DNA of 64,000 nt from Phycisphaeraceae bacterium. Its GTDB lineage: Bacteria; Planctomycetota; Phycisphaerae; Phycisphaerales; UBA1924. A program made the translations under genes and the position numbers. The notes under the pieces are model-generated. The model worked only from the letters and a program-made list of their open reading frames with translations. It was not told the DNA's origin and ran no database searches. Each line of letters opens with the position of its first letter. The first letter of the stretch is position 1. The stretch is taken from the NCBI GenBank assembly GCA_021297895.1, contig JAJTHN010000002.1, positions 1 to 64,000 on the forward strand, in the 5' to 3' direction. This document shows, piece after piece, positions 34,501-44,000 of the stretch.

Positions 34501-34684
34501 GACCTGCGCCGCCCGGACCACCCGGCCCGCCGGGACCGCCGGGACCGCCGGGACCGCCGGGACCGCCATCCTGGGCCAACACCGTCATGCCGGCCAACGG
34601 CAGCATCACCGCCGCGCCGGCGACCAGCGCCAGCAACTTCGCACGACGGGCCATCGACATCTCCACGAATCCTGATGCGCTCAT
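31577..34684 (-). CDS. Secreted zinc metalloprotease (metzincin type, DUF4953/DUF5117-like)
   Basis: 1035 residues. Signal peptide (LLALVAGAAVMLPLAGMTVL), a short collagen-like Gly-Gly-Pro stretch (about residues 35-60), then the DUF5117-like domain. The zinc site is HEVGHTLGLRHNF (about residues 600-612), followed by a Met-turn-like SVMDY. Together these mark a metzincin. A Lys/Glu/Asp-rich linker (GEDKKDEKKDDKKAPAKPRK) precedes the active site. The family is common in planctomycetes and bacteroidetes; the physiological substrate is unknown. The ATG at 34684 is fixed by AGGAG (34690-34694) five bases upstream. Ends in a strong terminator, so it is monocistronic. Confidence 0.88.
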   Translation of the reverse strand: MSASGFVEMSMARRAKLLALVAGAAVMLPLAGMTVLAQDGGPGGPGGPGGPGGPGGPGGAGPGGAAERPEFPPFAEVIKGLEPVRSTADGQQSMWTLYKRDRDARLMAELPRNFESQRIFIATTMAGGVPNAGIQLGETYAYWKRFDKRLALMEPNVTVRSTGDAESKTTEERLYTDRVLLDVPIAAMGPGGGPVIDLTALLAGESDKFFGPVTAGANRRLLKIEKAKAFPQNIEVAFEMPDRGGRLVTIYYSIRLIPERGSYQPRLADPRVGYFTTSFRDISKQDRDTQWVRYINRWSLEKRDPKLEMSPPKEPVVFYIEANTPVHYRRWVREGILEWNKAFEKIGIINAIEVMQQDAQTGMHMDKDPEDARYNFVRWTSANLGFAIGPSRVHPETGQILDADVVIDDGFVRGWFRTYNELLPQMAMTGYGAEVLSWLDRNPQWDPRVRLANPAERDLLIQQRRMQQAAEAQEMFQRAQAHRDAEPGREVPIMALRSGEPLMFGVTAGERRDGMIESRSARCSAILGKSIDVALMRTTMDAMGLLLDDEPAEGDKGDQAKGEDKKDEKKDDKKAPAKPRKKEVLLDGMPEWFVGPLLKDLVMHEVGHTLGLRHNFKASSIYSMAQINSEEHKGKKPITGSVMDYNPVNINFGDGPVQGDYSMISIGTYDYWAIEYGYTSGDLKPVLARVSEPELAYGTDEDVSGVDPRIKQFDMGSNPLDYADSTMKLVQSLRGKILERIVKDGDSWQRARDAYLLLLSRHIGAVRIAGQHLGGADLVRDRKGDPGNRTPITPTDVAIQRRALKFILENAFRDEAFGLSRALLEKMTVDKWFDEGGLRTLNEDPAWPIHDRILGVQSSALTALLNPVTLQRVFDNEVRLDPAADALTLPELIDGVTKEIFSELDNLRGSSARQPAISSLRRNLQREFLERMIDLTLPDAGFSAAYKPISNLVVQRLRDLRDQIDKVKNQGDPYTRAHLNEASLRITKALEAQFIYNTNMIGGGGLPMFLFGQPVGAAPVGQQPSQMPVQAPVTP

Positions 34685-34991
34685 GACTGCTCCTGATTGA
34701 ACCGCTCTGATCAATGCACCCTCGTCGGGGCGACAACACACCCGACGCACGCGCCGCGCGTCGGAATCAACGCGCACCTCGCGCTCTCGCGGAACCTCGC
34801 CCGCGCGCGAACCCCGCCGCCTCCTGATGCGCGGCACGCATCAATCTGCCCGACCAGTGTACCGTCTGCCGTCACCCGCGGGGCACAAACCGTGCCGAAC
34901 CGCGACCACTGAGACTCAGTGTTACTACCACCCCCGCCGACACTTCGGGCCCCTGAACGCTCTATGGCGCCACCATCGAGCCGATCCCGCG
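34685..34991. other. Intergenic stretch before the metalloprotease
   Basis: 307 bp with no gene. It holds the ribosome binding site AGGAG at 34690-34694 and a 15-bp palindrome at 34907-34921. I do not see a well-spaced sigma-70 promoter. Confidence 0.45.
34907..34921. promoter_or_regulatory. 15-bp palindrome (possible operator)
   Basis: CACTGAG A CTCAGTG, perfect 7-bp arms. It lies 70 bp past the UbiA-like gene's stop and about 220 bp before the metalloprotease start. Palindromes this short arise by chance, so a regulatory role is only suggested. Confidence 0.3.
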
Positions 34992-36002
34992 TCATCCCCG
35001 CGCAGGCGCGACCATCGCCGGCGGGCTCGGCGGCGAAAGGGGCTCCGGCTGGGAAAGCCAGAGCATCAGCCCAACCGTCAGCCCTCCGAAGAGCAGCGAG
35101 GCGAGTTGAAAGGGCCGGTCGTTGATTGCCAGTTGGGTCGGGTCGTCATGCTCCCCGCGCTCGACGAGGTGAATCGCGCGGAGCAGCCCATAGGTCGCCG
35201 GGAGCATCGTCAGCCACAGCAGATTGAACCCCCAGGTGTATCGCGCGCTCTGCGCCTGGACGTACCCCGCATACGTGATCAGACACGCCACCGCCGTCAC
35301 GACCACCACCATCCGCAGCAGTTCGTCGGAGTACCGCGACAGCACGCCCCGCGCCTGCGAGGCTCCCTCGCCCAGTGACCGGCGCTCGCCCAGTCGCTTG
35401 CCGAAGGCCAGGAACATCGCAAGGAACAGCGTCACGTTCAACAGCCACGTCGAAGGCTCGACCATCACCGCGGCACATCCGCCCAGCACCCGCAGCACGA
35501 ACCCCAGCGACAGCGACATCACATCGATGATCGGACGATGCTTGAAGTACAACGAGTACAGCGTCGTGTTGGCGATGTACAGCAGCAACGTCGCCGACAG
35601 CGCCAAAGACGCCCCGCGCGACCCCGCCGGCTCGCTGAACAGCCCGAACCGATCGATGGCCACCGGCACCCACGGCATGAGCAGCGATAGCGCCAGCAGC
35701 ACCGCCATCAGCACCAGCGCCGCGGACAGAGCGACCTGCCCCGCGGCGATCGGACGGAATCGCTTGCGCGGATGCGACCGATCCGCCTCCGCATCGCGAA
35801 TGTCGTTGAGGATGTAGCACGCGCTGCTGGCAAGCCCAAAGGCCACCACCGCCGAAATCACCGCAACGTCCGCCGAGCCCTTGAACAGCGCGCCGGCGTA
35901 CAGCGGCCCGACCAGCACGAACGCGCCCTTGACCCACTGATGCAGCCGCAACAGACGGATGATCGGAGAAACGCCGGAGCGGGGTGGTTCAACGCTGGTC
36001 AT
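34992..36002 (-). CDS. UbiA prenyltransferase, decaprenyl-phosphate phosphoribosyltransferase-like
   Basis: 336 residues. About eight to nine transmembrane helices. Two Asp-rich motifs: NDIRDAEADRSHPRKRFRPI (around residue 68) and the second loop around RRSLGEGASQAR. The first, with its HPRKRFRPIAAG continuation, is typical of DPPR synthases, which add phosphoribose to polyprenyl phosphate, a route to decaprenyl-phospho-arabinose in actinobacteria. Here it may make a phosphoribose-linked lipid donor for the glycan. Last gene of the envelope locus, 43 bp after the WecA-like gene. Enzyme specificity not shown. Confidence 0.8.
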   Translation of the reverse strand: MTSVEPPRSGVSPIIRLLRLHQWVKGAFVLVGPLYAGALFKGSADVAVISAVVAFGLASSACYILNDIRDAEADRSHPRKRFRPIAAGQVALSAALVLMAVLLALSLLMPWVPVAIDRFGLFSEPAGSRGASLALSATLLLYIANTTLYSLYFKHRPIIDVMSLSLGFVLRVLGGCAAVMVEPSTWLLNVTLFLAMFLAFGKRLGERRSLGEGASQARGVLSRYSDELLRMVVVVTAVACLITYAGYVQAQSARYTWGFNLLWLTMLPATYGLLRAIHLVERGEHDDPTQLAINDRPFQLASLLFGGLTVGLMLWLSQPEPLSPPSPPAMVAPARG

Positions 36003-36045
36003 CGATGTTCCGTCGCAGAGTGCCGTGCCGCGTCAGCATACCGGA

Positions 36046-37515
36046 TCAGCCGCTCGTAACGGGCGTCTGCGCCGCACCGTTGCCGGCCGCGGCGGCCGCA
36101 GCAGCCTCCGCCGCGAGCGCCTTGGCCGCCTGCTCCTCGAACTGCTTCCGCCGCGCAGCCTTGAGCGCGATCACGCCGACGAACGCCGCGAACACGAGCA
36201 CCACGGCGTAACTGAAGCGTGCCTTGCTCAGGCTCAGCAGCAGCCCGAGCCCGCCGAAGGTTGCCCCGATGAGGTACAGCACGGTCACCGCGCCCTTGAC
36301 ACCCAGCGCCCGCTTGAGGATGTGGTGCAGGTGCTGATCGTCCGCCGCGCTGAGCTTCTGGCCCGAGAGTTTCCTTCGCATGATGGCAAGGGCCGTGTCG
36401 ATGATCGGCACCGCGAAGATCACCAGACCGGCCATGACCAGGTTCGTCTGCCCCTGATCGCCCAGCGTCAGCACGAGCACGATGAGCGTGTACCCCAGCA
36501 GCAGCGACCCGCAGTCGCCCAAGAAGATCGACGCGGGGTTGTAGTTGTGCGGCAGGAAGCCCAGGCACCCGCCGATCAGCGCCAGCGTCAGGATGATGCG
36601 GGCCGAGTCCAGCGGCCCGTTATCCCATGCGGCCATGCTCAACGCGATGATCAGGATGAACCCCGCCGCGATCGCGCTCACGCCCGAGCACAGTCCGTCC
36701 AGCCCGTCGATCAGGTTCGTCGCGTTGCACGCGCCGAGCACAAAGATTGCGATCACCGCCGTGCCCGCCCAGTAGATCAGATCGATCGTGATCGACGAGC
36801 CCAGCAGCGGCAGTTCACCGGGAAGCGGAATACTGAAAACCAGCCCCGGATACCCGATCCAGTTGCCCACCGGATTGAGCACCTGCGCCGCGACTTTCAC
36901 GCCGACATCCTCGAACGCCAGCGCCGCCGCGGCGAAGAGCATCCCGGCGATCTTCGTGCTCGGCGCGATGTTGTAAACGTCATCGAGCAGCCCCACGATC
37001 GTGATCAGCGTGAGCCCCAGAAGGATCGACCACGGAACAGGTCGGGGCATCTGGGCGTCGGTCACGTGCTGCGTCGCGTGAAAGCTCATCAGCCCGTGCA
37101 GCGGCGCGCTCATCGCAAAGGCGATTCCCGCCATGATCCCGACGAACACCGCCAACCCACCCAAGTACGCGATCGGGAACTTGTGCTGCTTCCTCGCCTC
37201 GTTGGGCCGATCGATGATCCCGTTGGTGATGGCCAGCCGCCGGAAGATCGGCGTCGCCAGCAGCGTCGCCACGAACGAGACCACGAACACACCAAAATAC
37301 CCGTTGAGCACCTCGATCTGCGAGAGCGGCTCGGCGACCGTGCCCGCGACGCGTGCCAGTTCCGTCTGCTGCTCGCGCAGCGAGGCGATCTGCTCCGAAA
37401 CGCGCGTCAGCTCCGCCGCCGCGGCCGACACGCGATCGGCGTTCGGATCCACCGTCCCCGCGGACGGGACGAAACTCTTGAAAGGATCGATCTGCATCAG
37501 CAGCGCCGGAATCAT
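36046..37515 (-). CDS. WecA/TagO-type undecaprenyl-phosphate sugar-1-phosphate transferase
   Basis: 489 residues. Multi-pass MraY/WecA family. GLLDD (about residue 175), NATNLIDGLDGL (about 265), FLGDCGSLLLG (about 325) and HLHH (about 380) are the usual metal- and substrate-binding motifs. It would start a lipid-linked glycan by moving a sugar-1-phosphate onto undecaprenyl phosphate. Before the first helix is an atypical 70-residue extension with coiled-coil propensity (ELTRVSEQIASLREQQTELA). The C-terminus ends in an Ala-rich cytoplasmic helix. ATG 37515 overlaps the epimerase gene as ATGA. Confidence 0.87.
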   Translation of the reverse strand: MIPALLMQIDPFKSFVPSAGTVDPNADRVSAAAAELTRVSEQIASLREQQTELARVAGTVAEPLSQIEVLNGYFGVFVVSFVATLLATPIFRRLAITNGIIDRPNEARKQHKFPIAYLGGLAVFVGIMAGIAFAMSAPLHGLMSFHATQHVTDAQMPRPVPWSILLGLTLITIVGLLDDVYNIAPSTKIAGMLFAAAALAFEDVGVKVAAQVLNPVGNWIGYPGLVFSIPLPGELPLLGSSITIDLIYWAGTAVIAIFVLGACNATNLIDGLDGLCSGVSAIAAGFILIIALSMAAWDNGPLDSARIILTLALIGGCLGFLPHNYNPASIFLGDCGSLLLGYTLIVLVLTLGDQGQTNLVMAGLVIFAVPIIDTALAIMRRKLSGQKLSAADDQHLHHILKRALGVKGAVTVLYLIGATFGGLGLLLSLSKARFSYAVVLVFAAFVGVIALKAARRKQFEEQAAKALAAEAAAAAAAGNGAAQTPVTSG

Positions 37516-38609
37516 GGCAGGGGCTCCCTGGCCGCCGGCGACAGCGCCGCCGACACCACGACATCAACTCCATCAGCCCCGCCGCCGATCCACCCCATCG
37601 TTCGCGCAAGATCCCGGATCGTCCGCGCCAGGTCGATGGTCGGCTTCCAGCCGATCGCCTGGCCGATCCGCGTCAGATCCGGCTGCCTTCGGTGCAGATC
37701 CTCGAAACGCTGACCAAACACCTGCTCGTACGCCACGTGCCGCACGCCGCTGGTGCTGGCCAGCGTCCGGATGACCAGCCGGGCAAGGTCCGCGATGGTG
37801 ATCAGCGTGTCCGCGCCGATGTTGAACACACGCCCCCGCGTCCGCTCGATGTTCGCCGGAGCCAGCAGACCCTCGACCGCGACGACCACATCGCGAACGT
37901 CGCAGAAGCACCGAGACTGCGAGCCATCGCCATGAACCGTCAGTTCGCGTCCGGCCAGCGCATCGGCCACAAACCGCGGCAGCACCATGCCGTACTGCCC
38001 GAGCTGGCCGGGGCCGACGGTGTTGAAAAACCGCGCCACGACCACGCGCATGCCGCTCCGGTCCGCATACGCCAGGGCCAGATGCTCGTCGATCGCCTTC
38101 GAGCACGCATACGACCAACGCGCCTTGCTCGTCGGTCCAAGCACAAGGTCATCGTCCTCGCGAAACGGCGTCCGCTCGCTCTTGCCGTAGACCTCCGACG
38201 AGCTGGCGATGAGCACCCGCGCATCGGGGCACCGCTCGGCCACGAACCGCAGCAGCGTGTCGGTCTGCAGAACGTTCGTGCGGATGCTCTCGATAGGCCG
38301 GTCCATGACCAGTTGCACCCCCACCGCTGCGGCGAGGTGGTACACCTCTTCGAACGCCTCAGCCCGCAGCACGCCCGCCAGCGCTTCGCCAAGATCGCTC
38401 CGCACAAATCGCAGCGATGCGTGCTCCGGCACGTTCGCCTGCCGCCCGGTCGACAGATCATCAACCACCGTGACCGCATCCCCCCGCGCCAGCAGCGCGC
38501 GGACCAGGTGCGAGCCGATGAAGCCCGCCCCGCCCGTGACGAGCGACCGCCGGGGAGCGGATCGCTCCGGACCGGGGCCGTCGGGTCTTTGCGGGTCTGT
38601 GCTTGGCAT
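37512..38609 (-). CDS. NAD-dependent sugar epimerase/dehydratase (extended SDR)
   Basis: 365 residues. Extended short-chain dehydrogenase: NAD-binding GGAGFIGSHL near residue 26, a downstream acid (VVDDLSTG), active-site Ser in IASSSEVYG, and YACSK as the YxxxK catalytic pair. Related enzymes interconvert UDP-hexoses or decarboxylate UDP-glucuronate; the motifs alone do not say which. Probably supplies a nucleotide sugar to the envelope glycan. A 20-residue unordered N-terminal tail precedes the Rossmann fold. Coupled to the WecA-like gene. Confidence 0.85.
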   Translation of the reverse strand: MPSTDPQRPDGPGPERSAPRRSLVTGGAGFIGSHLVRALLARGDAVTVVDDLSTGRQANVPEHASLRFVRSDLGEALAGVLRAEAFEEVYHLAAAVGVQLVMDRPIESIRTNVLQTDTLLRFVAERCPDARVLIASSSEVYGKSERTPFREDDDLVLGPTSKARWSYACSKAIDEHLALAYADRSGMRVVVARFFNTVGPGQLGQYGMVLPRFVADALAGRELTVHGDGSQSRCFCDVRDVVVAVEGLLAPANIERTRGRVFNIGADTLITIADLARLVIRTLASTSGVRHVAYEQVFGQRFEDLHRRQPDLTRIGQAIGWKPTIDLARTIRDLARTMGWIGGGADGVDVVVSAALSPAAREPLP

Positions 38610-38636
38610 GATGTCGGCGGTGCGTCGGGCTCGCGC

Positions 38637-40859
38637 TCAGCCGTTGTCGGCGTTCTGGTACTCGTAGGAAGCCTTGATGTTCTTGCGCATGTAGCCGCCG
38701 GTGGAGGAGCGCACGCACGTGACGACCACGCCCAGGAAGTCGGTCCGCGTGTCGGCCAGCTGGTCGCGCAGACGGGCCACCAGCCCGCGCTTCTCGCCCA
38801 TGGCCCGCACGACCATCAGCGTTGCGTCCGAACGATTGGCCAGCGCAACACCGTCGCCGGCGATCATGCCCGGCGCGGTGTCGATGATCACCATGTCGTA
38901 CTTCGCCGCGGCCTCGCGTAGAACGCGCGTCATCTGCTCGCCGCTGAGCCGCTCGGGCACCCGCTGGTCCCGAACGCCCGCGCTGAGCAGGTCCAGACCC
39001 GGCGTGCTCGTGGGCTGAATCGCCTGTTCGATCTCGCACGAGCGCACCAGCACGTCGCTCAGGCCGGGGCCCTCGGCGAGCTTGAGCACCTTGTGCAGCG
39101 CCGGCCTGCGGAAGTTCGCATCCACCAGCAGCACGCGCTGCTCGCTGCCGGCAAAGCCCATGGCCAGGTTCACCGCCGTCGTCGTTGCGCCCGCGCCGGG
39201 CGCGCCGCCCAGCACAAGCAGCGACTTGTGCGAGTGCTCGCCGAGACGCTTGGACACCATCGCGCGGATCAGCCGGTAACTCTCGCTGATCGCGCCCGTG
39301 GGCGCATCGCGATACGCCGTCTCGACATCCTTGGGGTTCGACGGATCCTCGCTGGCGATGGGCACCACGCCCGCCAGACGCAGCCGCGGGATCAGCGCGA
39401 TGTCCGAAGCGCCGCGGATCCGCAGGTCCAGCACCTCACGCAGCACCACCACGCCGACCGTCAGACCCATGATCACGATCACCGACAGCGGAACGATCAC
39501 GCTCAGCCGCGGGAACGCCATCGTGTCCGGGCGCGACGGCGCTTCGACCAGACGCACGCGCCCGACGCGACCCTCGCGCCACATCTGTTCGATCTGCTCA
39601 ACATCACCCAGCGCACGCTGGACGCGCGTGAGTTCAAGGTTCAGATTCGCGCGATCCGACTGGAGCACCTCGATCTGCGCACGCGCCAGCGCCGCCGCGT
39701 TCTCGCGGGTCCGCGCCGTCTCGAGCCGCGTGTTCAGGTCCGCCAGCGCCGCCTCGGCGCGCCTGATGCCCTGACGAGCTCGGTCCAGGTCCGCGTCGTA
39801 CAACTTCTTCAGGGCCGACTCGCGCTCCGCGTCCAGTTCGCTCTGCGCCGACGCGAGCCGCTCGCGAAGCAGCGCGCGATCACGGTGATTCTCTCCCTGC
39901 CCCATGCGCGCCAGGGCCGCGTCCTCCGAACGCAGACTGCTGATCCGCTCGCGCAGGCCCGAGACGATCGGGTCGCGGTCGGCGAGTTCAACCTGTTCCT
40001 TGCTGTAAGCCACCACGCCGTCGGCCGACACCTGCCCCTCCAGCGACCGCACCTCCGCACGCAGACGCTCGATCTGCTGCGAGGTGTCGGCGATCTGCGG
40101 CTGGAGAACCTCGATCTGGTTCCGACCGTCCGAGCTGGTCTCCAGCGTGCCGGTGAGCTGGTTCTCGCTGATGAGCTTCCGCGTCGCCGCTTCGTTCGAG
40201 TCCAGGCGGCTCTGGATCGCCGTCCGCTCGCGCGACAGCGCATCCTTGCCCTCCGTGCTGGCCCGGCTTGTCCGCTGGCGAAGGTCATCGAAGTACGCCG
40301 AGTGAATCGCATCGGCGATCAGCGCCGCGTCATCGCGCACGTTCGTCGACACCGTCAGTTCCACGAACTGCGTGCCCGCGACCACGCGAGCGCCCGCTCG
40401 CTCCTTGAGATCCCGCAGCGCCTCGGGTTCATCCACGAGGCCCGCCGAGCTCTTGAAACTCCGCATCCAAATCGCGTTGTCGCGCATCGTCTGACCCGAG
40501 CGGATCGCATTTCGAAGGATGCGTTCGCTCGTGATCACGCGTGCCTCGGTTGCCGCGAATCGCTCGAACTCCTCGCGGTCCTGCCCCTCGCTCCGCTCCG
40601 TCGGCGGCCGCTCGATCGGCAGCACCTGATACACCACGTTGGTCCGGAACACCGGCGAGTACTTACGCAGCACGAAGAACGCGCCCACGCCCACAACGAT
40701 GCTCGTCGCGCCCGCCGCGATGAACAGCAGCAGATACTGCCGCAGCAGCTTGATCGGGTCGACCGGAACGAAGCTCGATGCCGCCCCCGCCGTCGATGTC
40801 ATCGACGCGCCGCCGGCGCGGGGTTGCGGGAGTGGGCCTTTTGTCGGAATCGCGGTCAT
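38637..40859 (-). CDS. Wzz-BY-kinase fusion with a degenerate Walker A
   Basis: 740 residues. A Wzz-type chain-length domain has transmembrane helices at about 34-56 and 452-473 with a long coiled-coil between (EREEFERFAATEARVITSER and RASTEGKDALSRERTAIQSR). It is followed by a BY-kinase/ParA-like ATPase. Walker A' (LLVDANFRRP, about 575) and Walker B (MVIIDTAPGM, about 656) are present. The Walker A is GGAPGAGATTT (about 551-561), with alanine (codon GCA) where the phosphate-binding lysine belongs. A C-terminal Tyr cluster is short (GYMRKN, SYEYQN). ATG 40859 has AGGA about 9 bases upstream. Probably controls chain length; catalytic activity is doubtful. Confidence 0.86.
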   Translation of the reverse strand: MTAIPTKGPLPQPRAGGASMTSTAGAASSFVPVDPIKLLRQYLLLFIAAGATSIVVGVGAFFVLRKYSPVFRTNVVYQVLPIERPPTERSEGQDREEFERFAATEARVITSERILRNAIRSGQTMRDNAIWMRSFKSSAGLVDEPEALRDLKERAGARVVAGTQFVELTVSTNVRDDAALIADAIHSAYFDDLRQRTSRASTEGKDALSRERTAIQSRLDSNEAATRKLISENQLTGTLETSSDGRNQIEVLQPQIADTSQQIERLRAEVRSLEGQVSADGVVAYSKEQVELADRDPIVSGLRERISSLRSEDAALARMGQGENHRDRALLRERLASAQSELDAERESALKKLYDADLDRARQGIRRAEAALADLNTRLETARTRENAAALARAQIEVLQSDRANLNLELTRVQRALGDVEQIEQMWREGRVGRVRLVEAPSRPDTMAFPRLSVIVPLSVIVIMGLTVGVVVLREVLDLRIRGASDIALIPRLRLAGVVPIASEDPSNPKDVETAYRDAPTGAISESYRLIRAMVSKRLGEHSHKSLLVLGGAPGAGATTTAVNLAMGFAGSEQRVLLVDANFRRPALHKVLKLAEGPGLSDVLVRSCEIEQAIQPTSTPGLDLLSAGVRDQRVPERLSGEQMTRVLREAAAKYDMVIIDTAPGMIAGDGVALANRSDATLMVVRAMGEKRGLVARLRDQLADTRTDFLGVVVTCVRSSTGGYMRKNIKASYEYQNADNG

Positions 40860-40992
40860 GGTGCTGTTCCTGCGCGGGCTCGGTGCTGTTGCGGTCGGCC
40901 CTGGTTCGTCGTCTGGTCCCGGGCGCCGGTCCGGCTCCCGTTCGTCATCCCTGTGTCCATCGGATCATCCCGCCCCGTCGTTCGACGGTGCG

Positions 40993-41014
40993 CCGGGGTC
41001 GCTCCCGACCCCGG
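40993..41014 (-). terminator. Hairpin between the TPR and Wzz genes
   Basis: Perfect 9-bp stem CCGGGGTCG / CGACCCCGG with loop CTCC. It is 67 bp past the stop of the TPR gene and upstream of the Wzz-kinase gene. No U-tract, so attenuation or partial termination is possible at most. Confidence 0.4.
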
Positions 41015-41080
41015 TTCGTTCTGAGCGGCGCGGCAGACGGTTATCGGACACCTATGCGTCCATCCGTCGCGCCGCCCCAT

Positions 41081-44000
41081 TCAGTTCCCGCCGCGCATGA
41101 GCCGGCGCAGCCGCTCGAACTCCTCGCCATACGCCGCGGCGACCTGCGGATCGCTCCCGATCATCCGCTCGGCGGTCTGGAACAGGTCGTCGGCGTCGCG
41201 CCGGTTTCCGTTGCGAAGGTGCAGTTCCGCAAGGTGGATCTGCGCGATCGTCCGGCTCATCGCATCCGTCGAGATGTTCAGCGCCTGCCGGAGCGCACGC
41301 TCGGCGCGATCCAGCTTGTTCAGGGCCAGCAGCACCGCGCCCAGCGAATCCCAATATCCGGGATTCTGCGGCGCGATCTCCACCGCACGCTCGACGTGCT
41401 TGAGCCCGTCCTCATGACGGCTCAGGAACTTGCTGAGCGTGTACCCCAGGTTGTTGAGCATGTCCGCGTCGTTGGGCTCATCCTTGAGCCCGCGCTCCCA
41501 GAATTGCGCCGCCGCCGCGTAGTCACGCGCCGAGTACGCCCGCGAACCGAGCATCTTCAGCGCCAGCGCGCGCACGCCGGTGTTCTGCGCCGTTTCTCCG
41601 AGCTTCTCGATCGCCGTCCAGCCCGCCGCGGCCTCATCCCGCGTCTCGGTCTGCAGCCGCGCCATCGCCATCGATACCTGCTCGCTGAACCCCGCCGAGG
41701 GCTTGCTCGCGGCCAGGAACCGCAGCTGCGCCTCGGGCGTGGGGAACACGCGCGCCATCTCGCGGAAGAAACCGCTCACCTCGGGCATCGCCTGCGTGCT
41801 GATCATCGCCAACGCCGCGCGAACGTCCTTCTCGGCATCGGGCATCTTCTTGTCCAGCGCGCTGATCCGCGCACGGCTCATCAGCAGCGGCGCCTCGCCA
41901 TCGACGTTCAGTCCCGATTCGCTGAGCACCTCGCGGGCCCGTGTCAGGTTGGGCGGCCGCTGGCCGCACAGCGCGTTGACCAGCGCCCGGGCGATCGTCG
42001 CGTTCTTGGTCGTTGTCCAGACGCGCTCAAGCTGCGTCACGGCTCCCGCCCAGTCCTCGCGCGATGCGTACAGATCCGCCGCCATCGCCGACCACGCCGG
42101 GTCGTTCAGCGTCCGGGTCGCTTCGAGGATCACCTCCAGCGCGCCGTCGCCCCGGCCGGTGTTCTGCAGCACGCGCACGAGCGTCAGCCGGATCTCGGCG
42201 TTGCTCGGGTCGCGCTGCAGGGCCTCGCGGATGGTCGCGACCGCGCGTTCGGCCTCGCCGTTGCGGATGTACGCCGCTGCCAGCGCCTGCCGCGCCGCGA
42301 ACAAGCCCGGCTCCAGCCGCAGCGCCGCCTCAAAGTCCGCGATCGCGTCCCGCGTGAACTTCACATCGTCGCTCAGATTCAACTGACCGCGCCGCATCAG
42401 CGCCAGCGCCGAGTTCTGATCGTTGGTCACCGCCTGATCGAGCAACTGCCGGGCCTTGGCAAGGTCCTTGGCCGAGGCCGCCGCGTCAGCCAGCAGCAGC
42501 GTTCCGCGGGTCCGCGCCGTTCCGTCCAGACGAGCGCCGTTGAGCAGAGCTTCCGCCTCGCCGGCACGGTTGGCCCGGATCAGCGACTCGGCCTGCCGCA
42601 GCAGCAGCAGGTTGTCGCGGTCGACGCTCCCCGGCGCGCTCCGCGCCGATGCGTACGCCGCGGCCGCTTCCTCGTACCGCTGCATGCCCCACAGCACATC
42701 GCCGATCTCGCGATCGACGATCATCGACTCCTTCTCCTGCAGCGCGCGTCCGGTCTCCAGCGCCTTCAGCGCCGTCGACGCCATCCCCACCTCCACCAGC
42801 GCACGGGACAGGGACACGTGCTGCTCGCCCTTGCGACGCTCGGCGGGGATCTGCTCCAGCAACTGGTTGAACTTCGCCAGCGCCTGGTCCTCCTTGTTCG
42901 TCACCGCCAGCATCACCACCGGCATGAACCCCGTCCGCTCCTCACCGACCGCGGCCGACAACCCCCGGAACACCTCCTCGGCCTCCGGAATCTTGCCCAG
43001 CCGCAGAAGGTTCTGCGTCAGCGTGATCGAGTTGACCGCGTCCCCGGGCGTCGAACGGAAGATCCGCCGGCGCACATCCATCGCGAGATTCTGATCGCCC
43101 GCGTTGAACTCAAGGTTCAGCCACGGCTCGCGGAAGGCCGGTTCGCCCTGAGCGATCGCCCGCTTGCTCCGCGCAAGCGCCAGTGCCTCGGCGTCCTGAC
43201 CCGCGGCGATCCTCGCATTGAGCAGCAGCACGATCGTCGGCAGATCGTTGGGCGTGATCTCCAGCGCGCGCTGAAGGCTCGCCAGACCCGCCTGCGTCTG
43301 CCCGCGCGCCAGGCGAGCCTCGCCAAGGAGCCTGTGACCCGCCGGGTTCAGGCGGTCCTTCTCAGTCAACTGCCGCGCAAACTGCTCGGCTTCCACCGCG
43401 TTGCCACGGCGCAGCTCGAGCGTTGTGCGGAAGATCAGGCCCTGCGCGCCGTCGGCGTTGCTGGCCTTGCCCTTCTCGGCCACGGCCTCCGCCGCCGCGA
43501 AGTCACGCTTGGCCAGCGCCTCATCCAGCCGCGCCGAAAGCACCACGCGGTTGTTCGGGTCGATCTTCTCCGCCGCATCGAGTTCCTTCACCGCCTCCTC
43601 GGTCCGATTCAACTGCACCAGCAGCCGGAACTTGGCGATGCGCTTCTCGATCTCCGGCAGGTTCGACTCGTCGATCATCTTCAACTGCTCGGCGACCGGA
43701 TCGCTCGCCTCCACCAGCCGCAGGCGCTGGGCGATCGACTGGTCGTTGGGCAGCTCCTTGGCCAGCTGCTCCAGCACGGGCTTGGCCGCCTCACGGTCGC
43801 CCAGCTGCAGCATCATGTTCGAGATCGCCATTCGCGTCCCCGCGGTGAGCGCGGCGTTGGAACCGAGTTCGCGCAGCCGCGCCCTGATCGCGGCGACATC
43901 CGCGTTGCCCTCGTTGGCCTTGGCCTCCAGCTCCAGCAGTTCGCGGATCACCGGGTCCGTGCCCGCCGGACCCGCATCCAGATTCGCCAGCACGCGCTCG

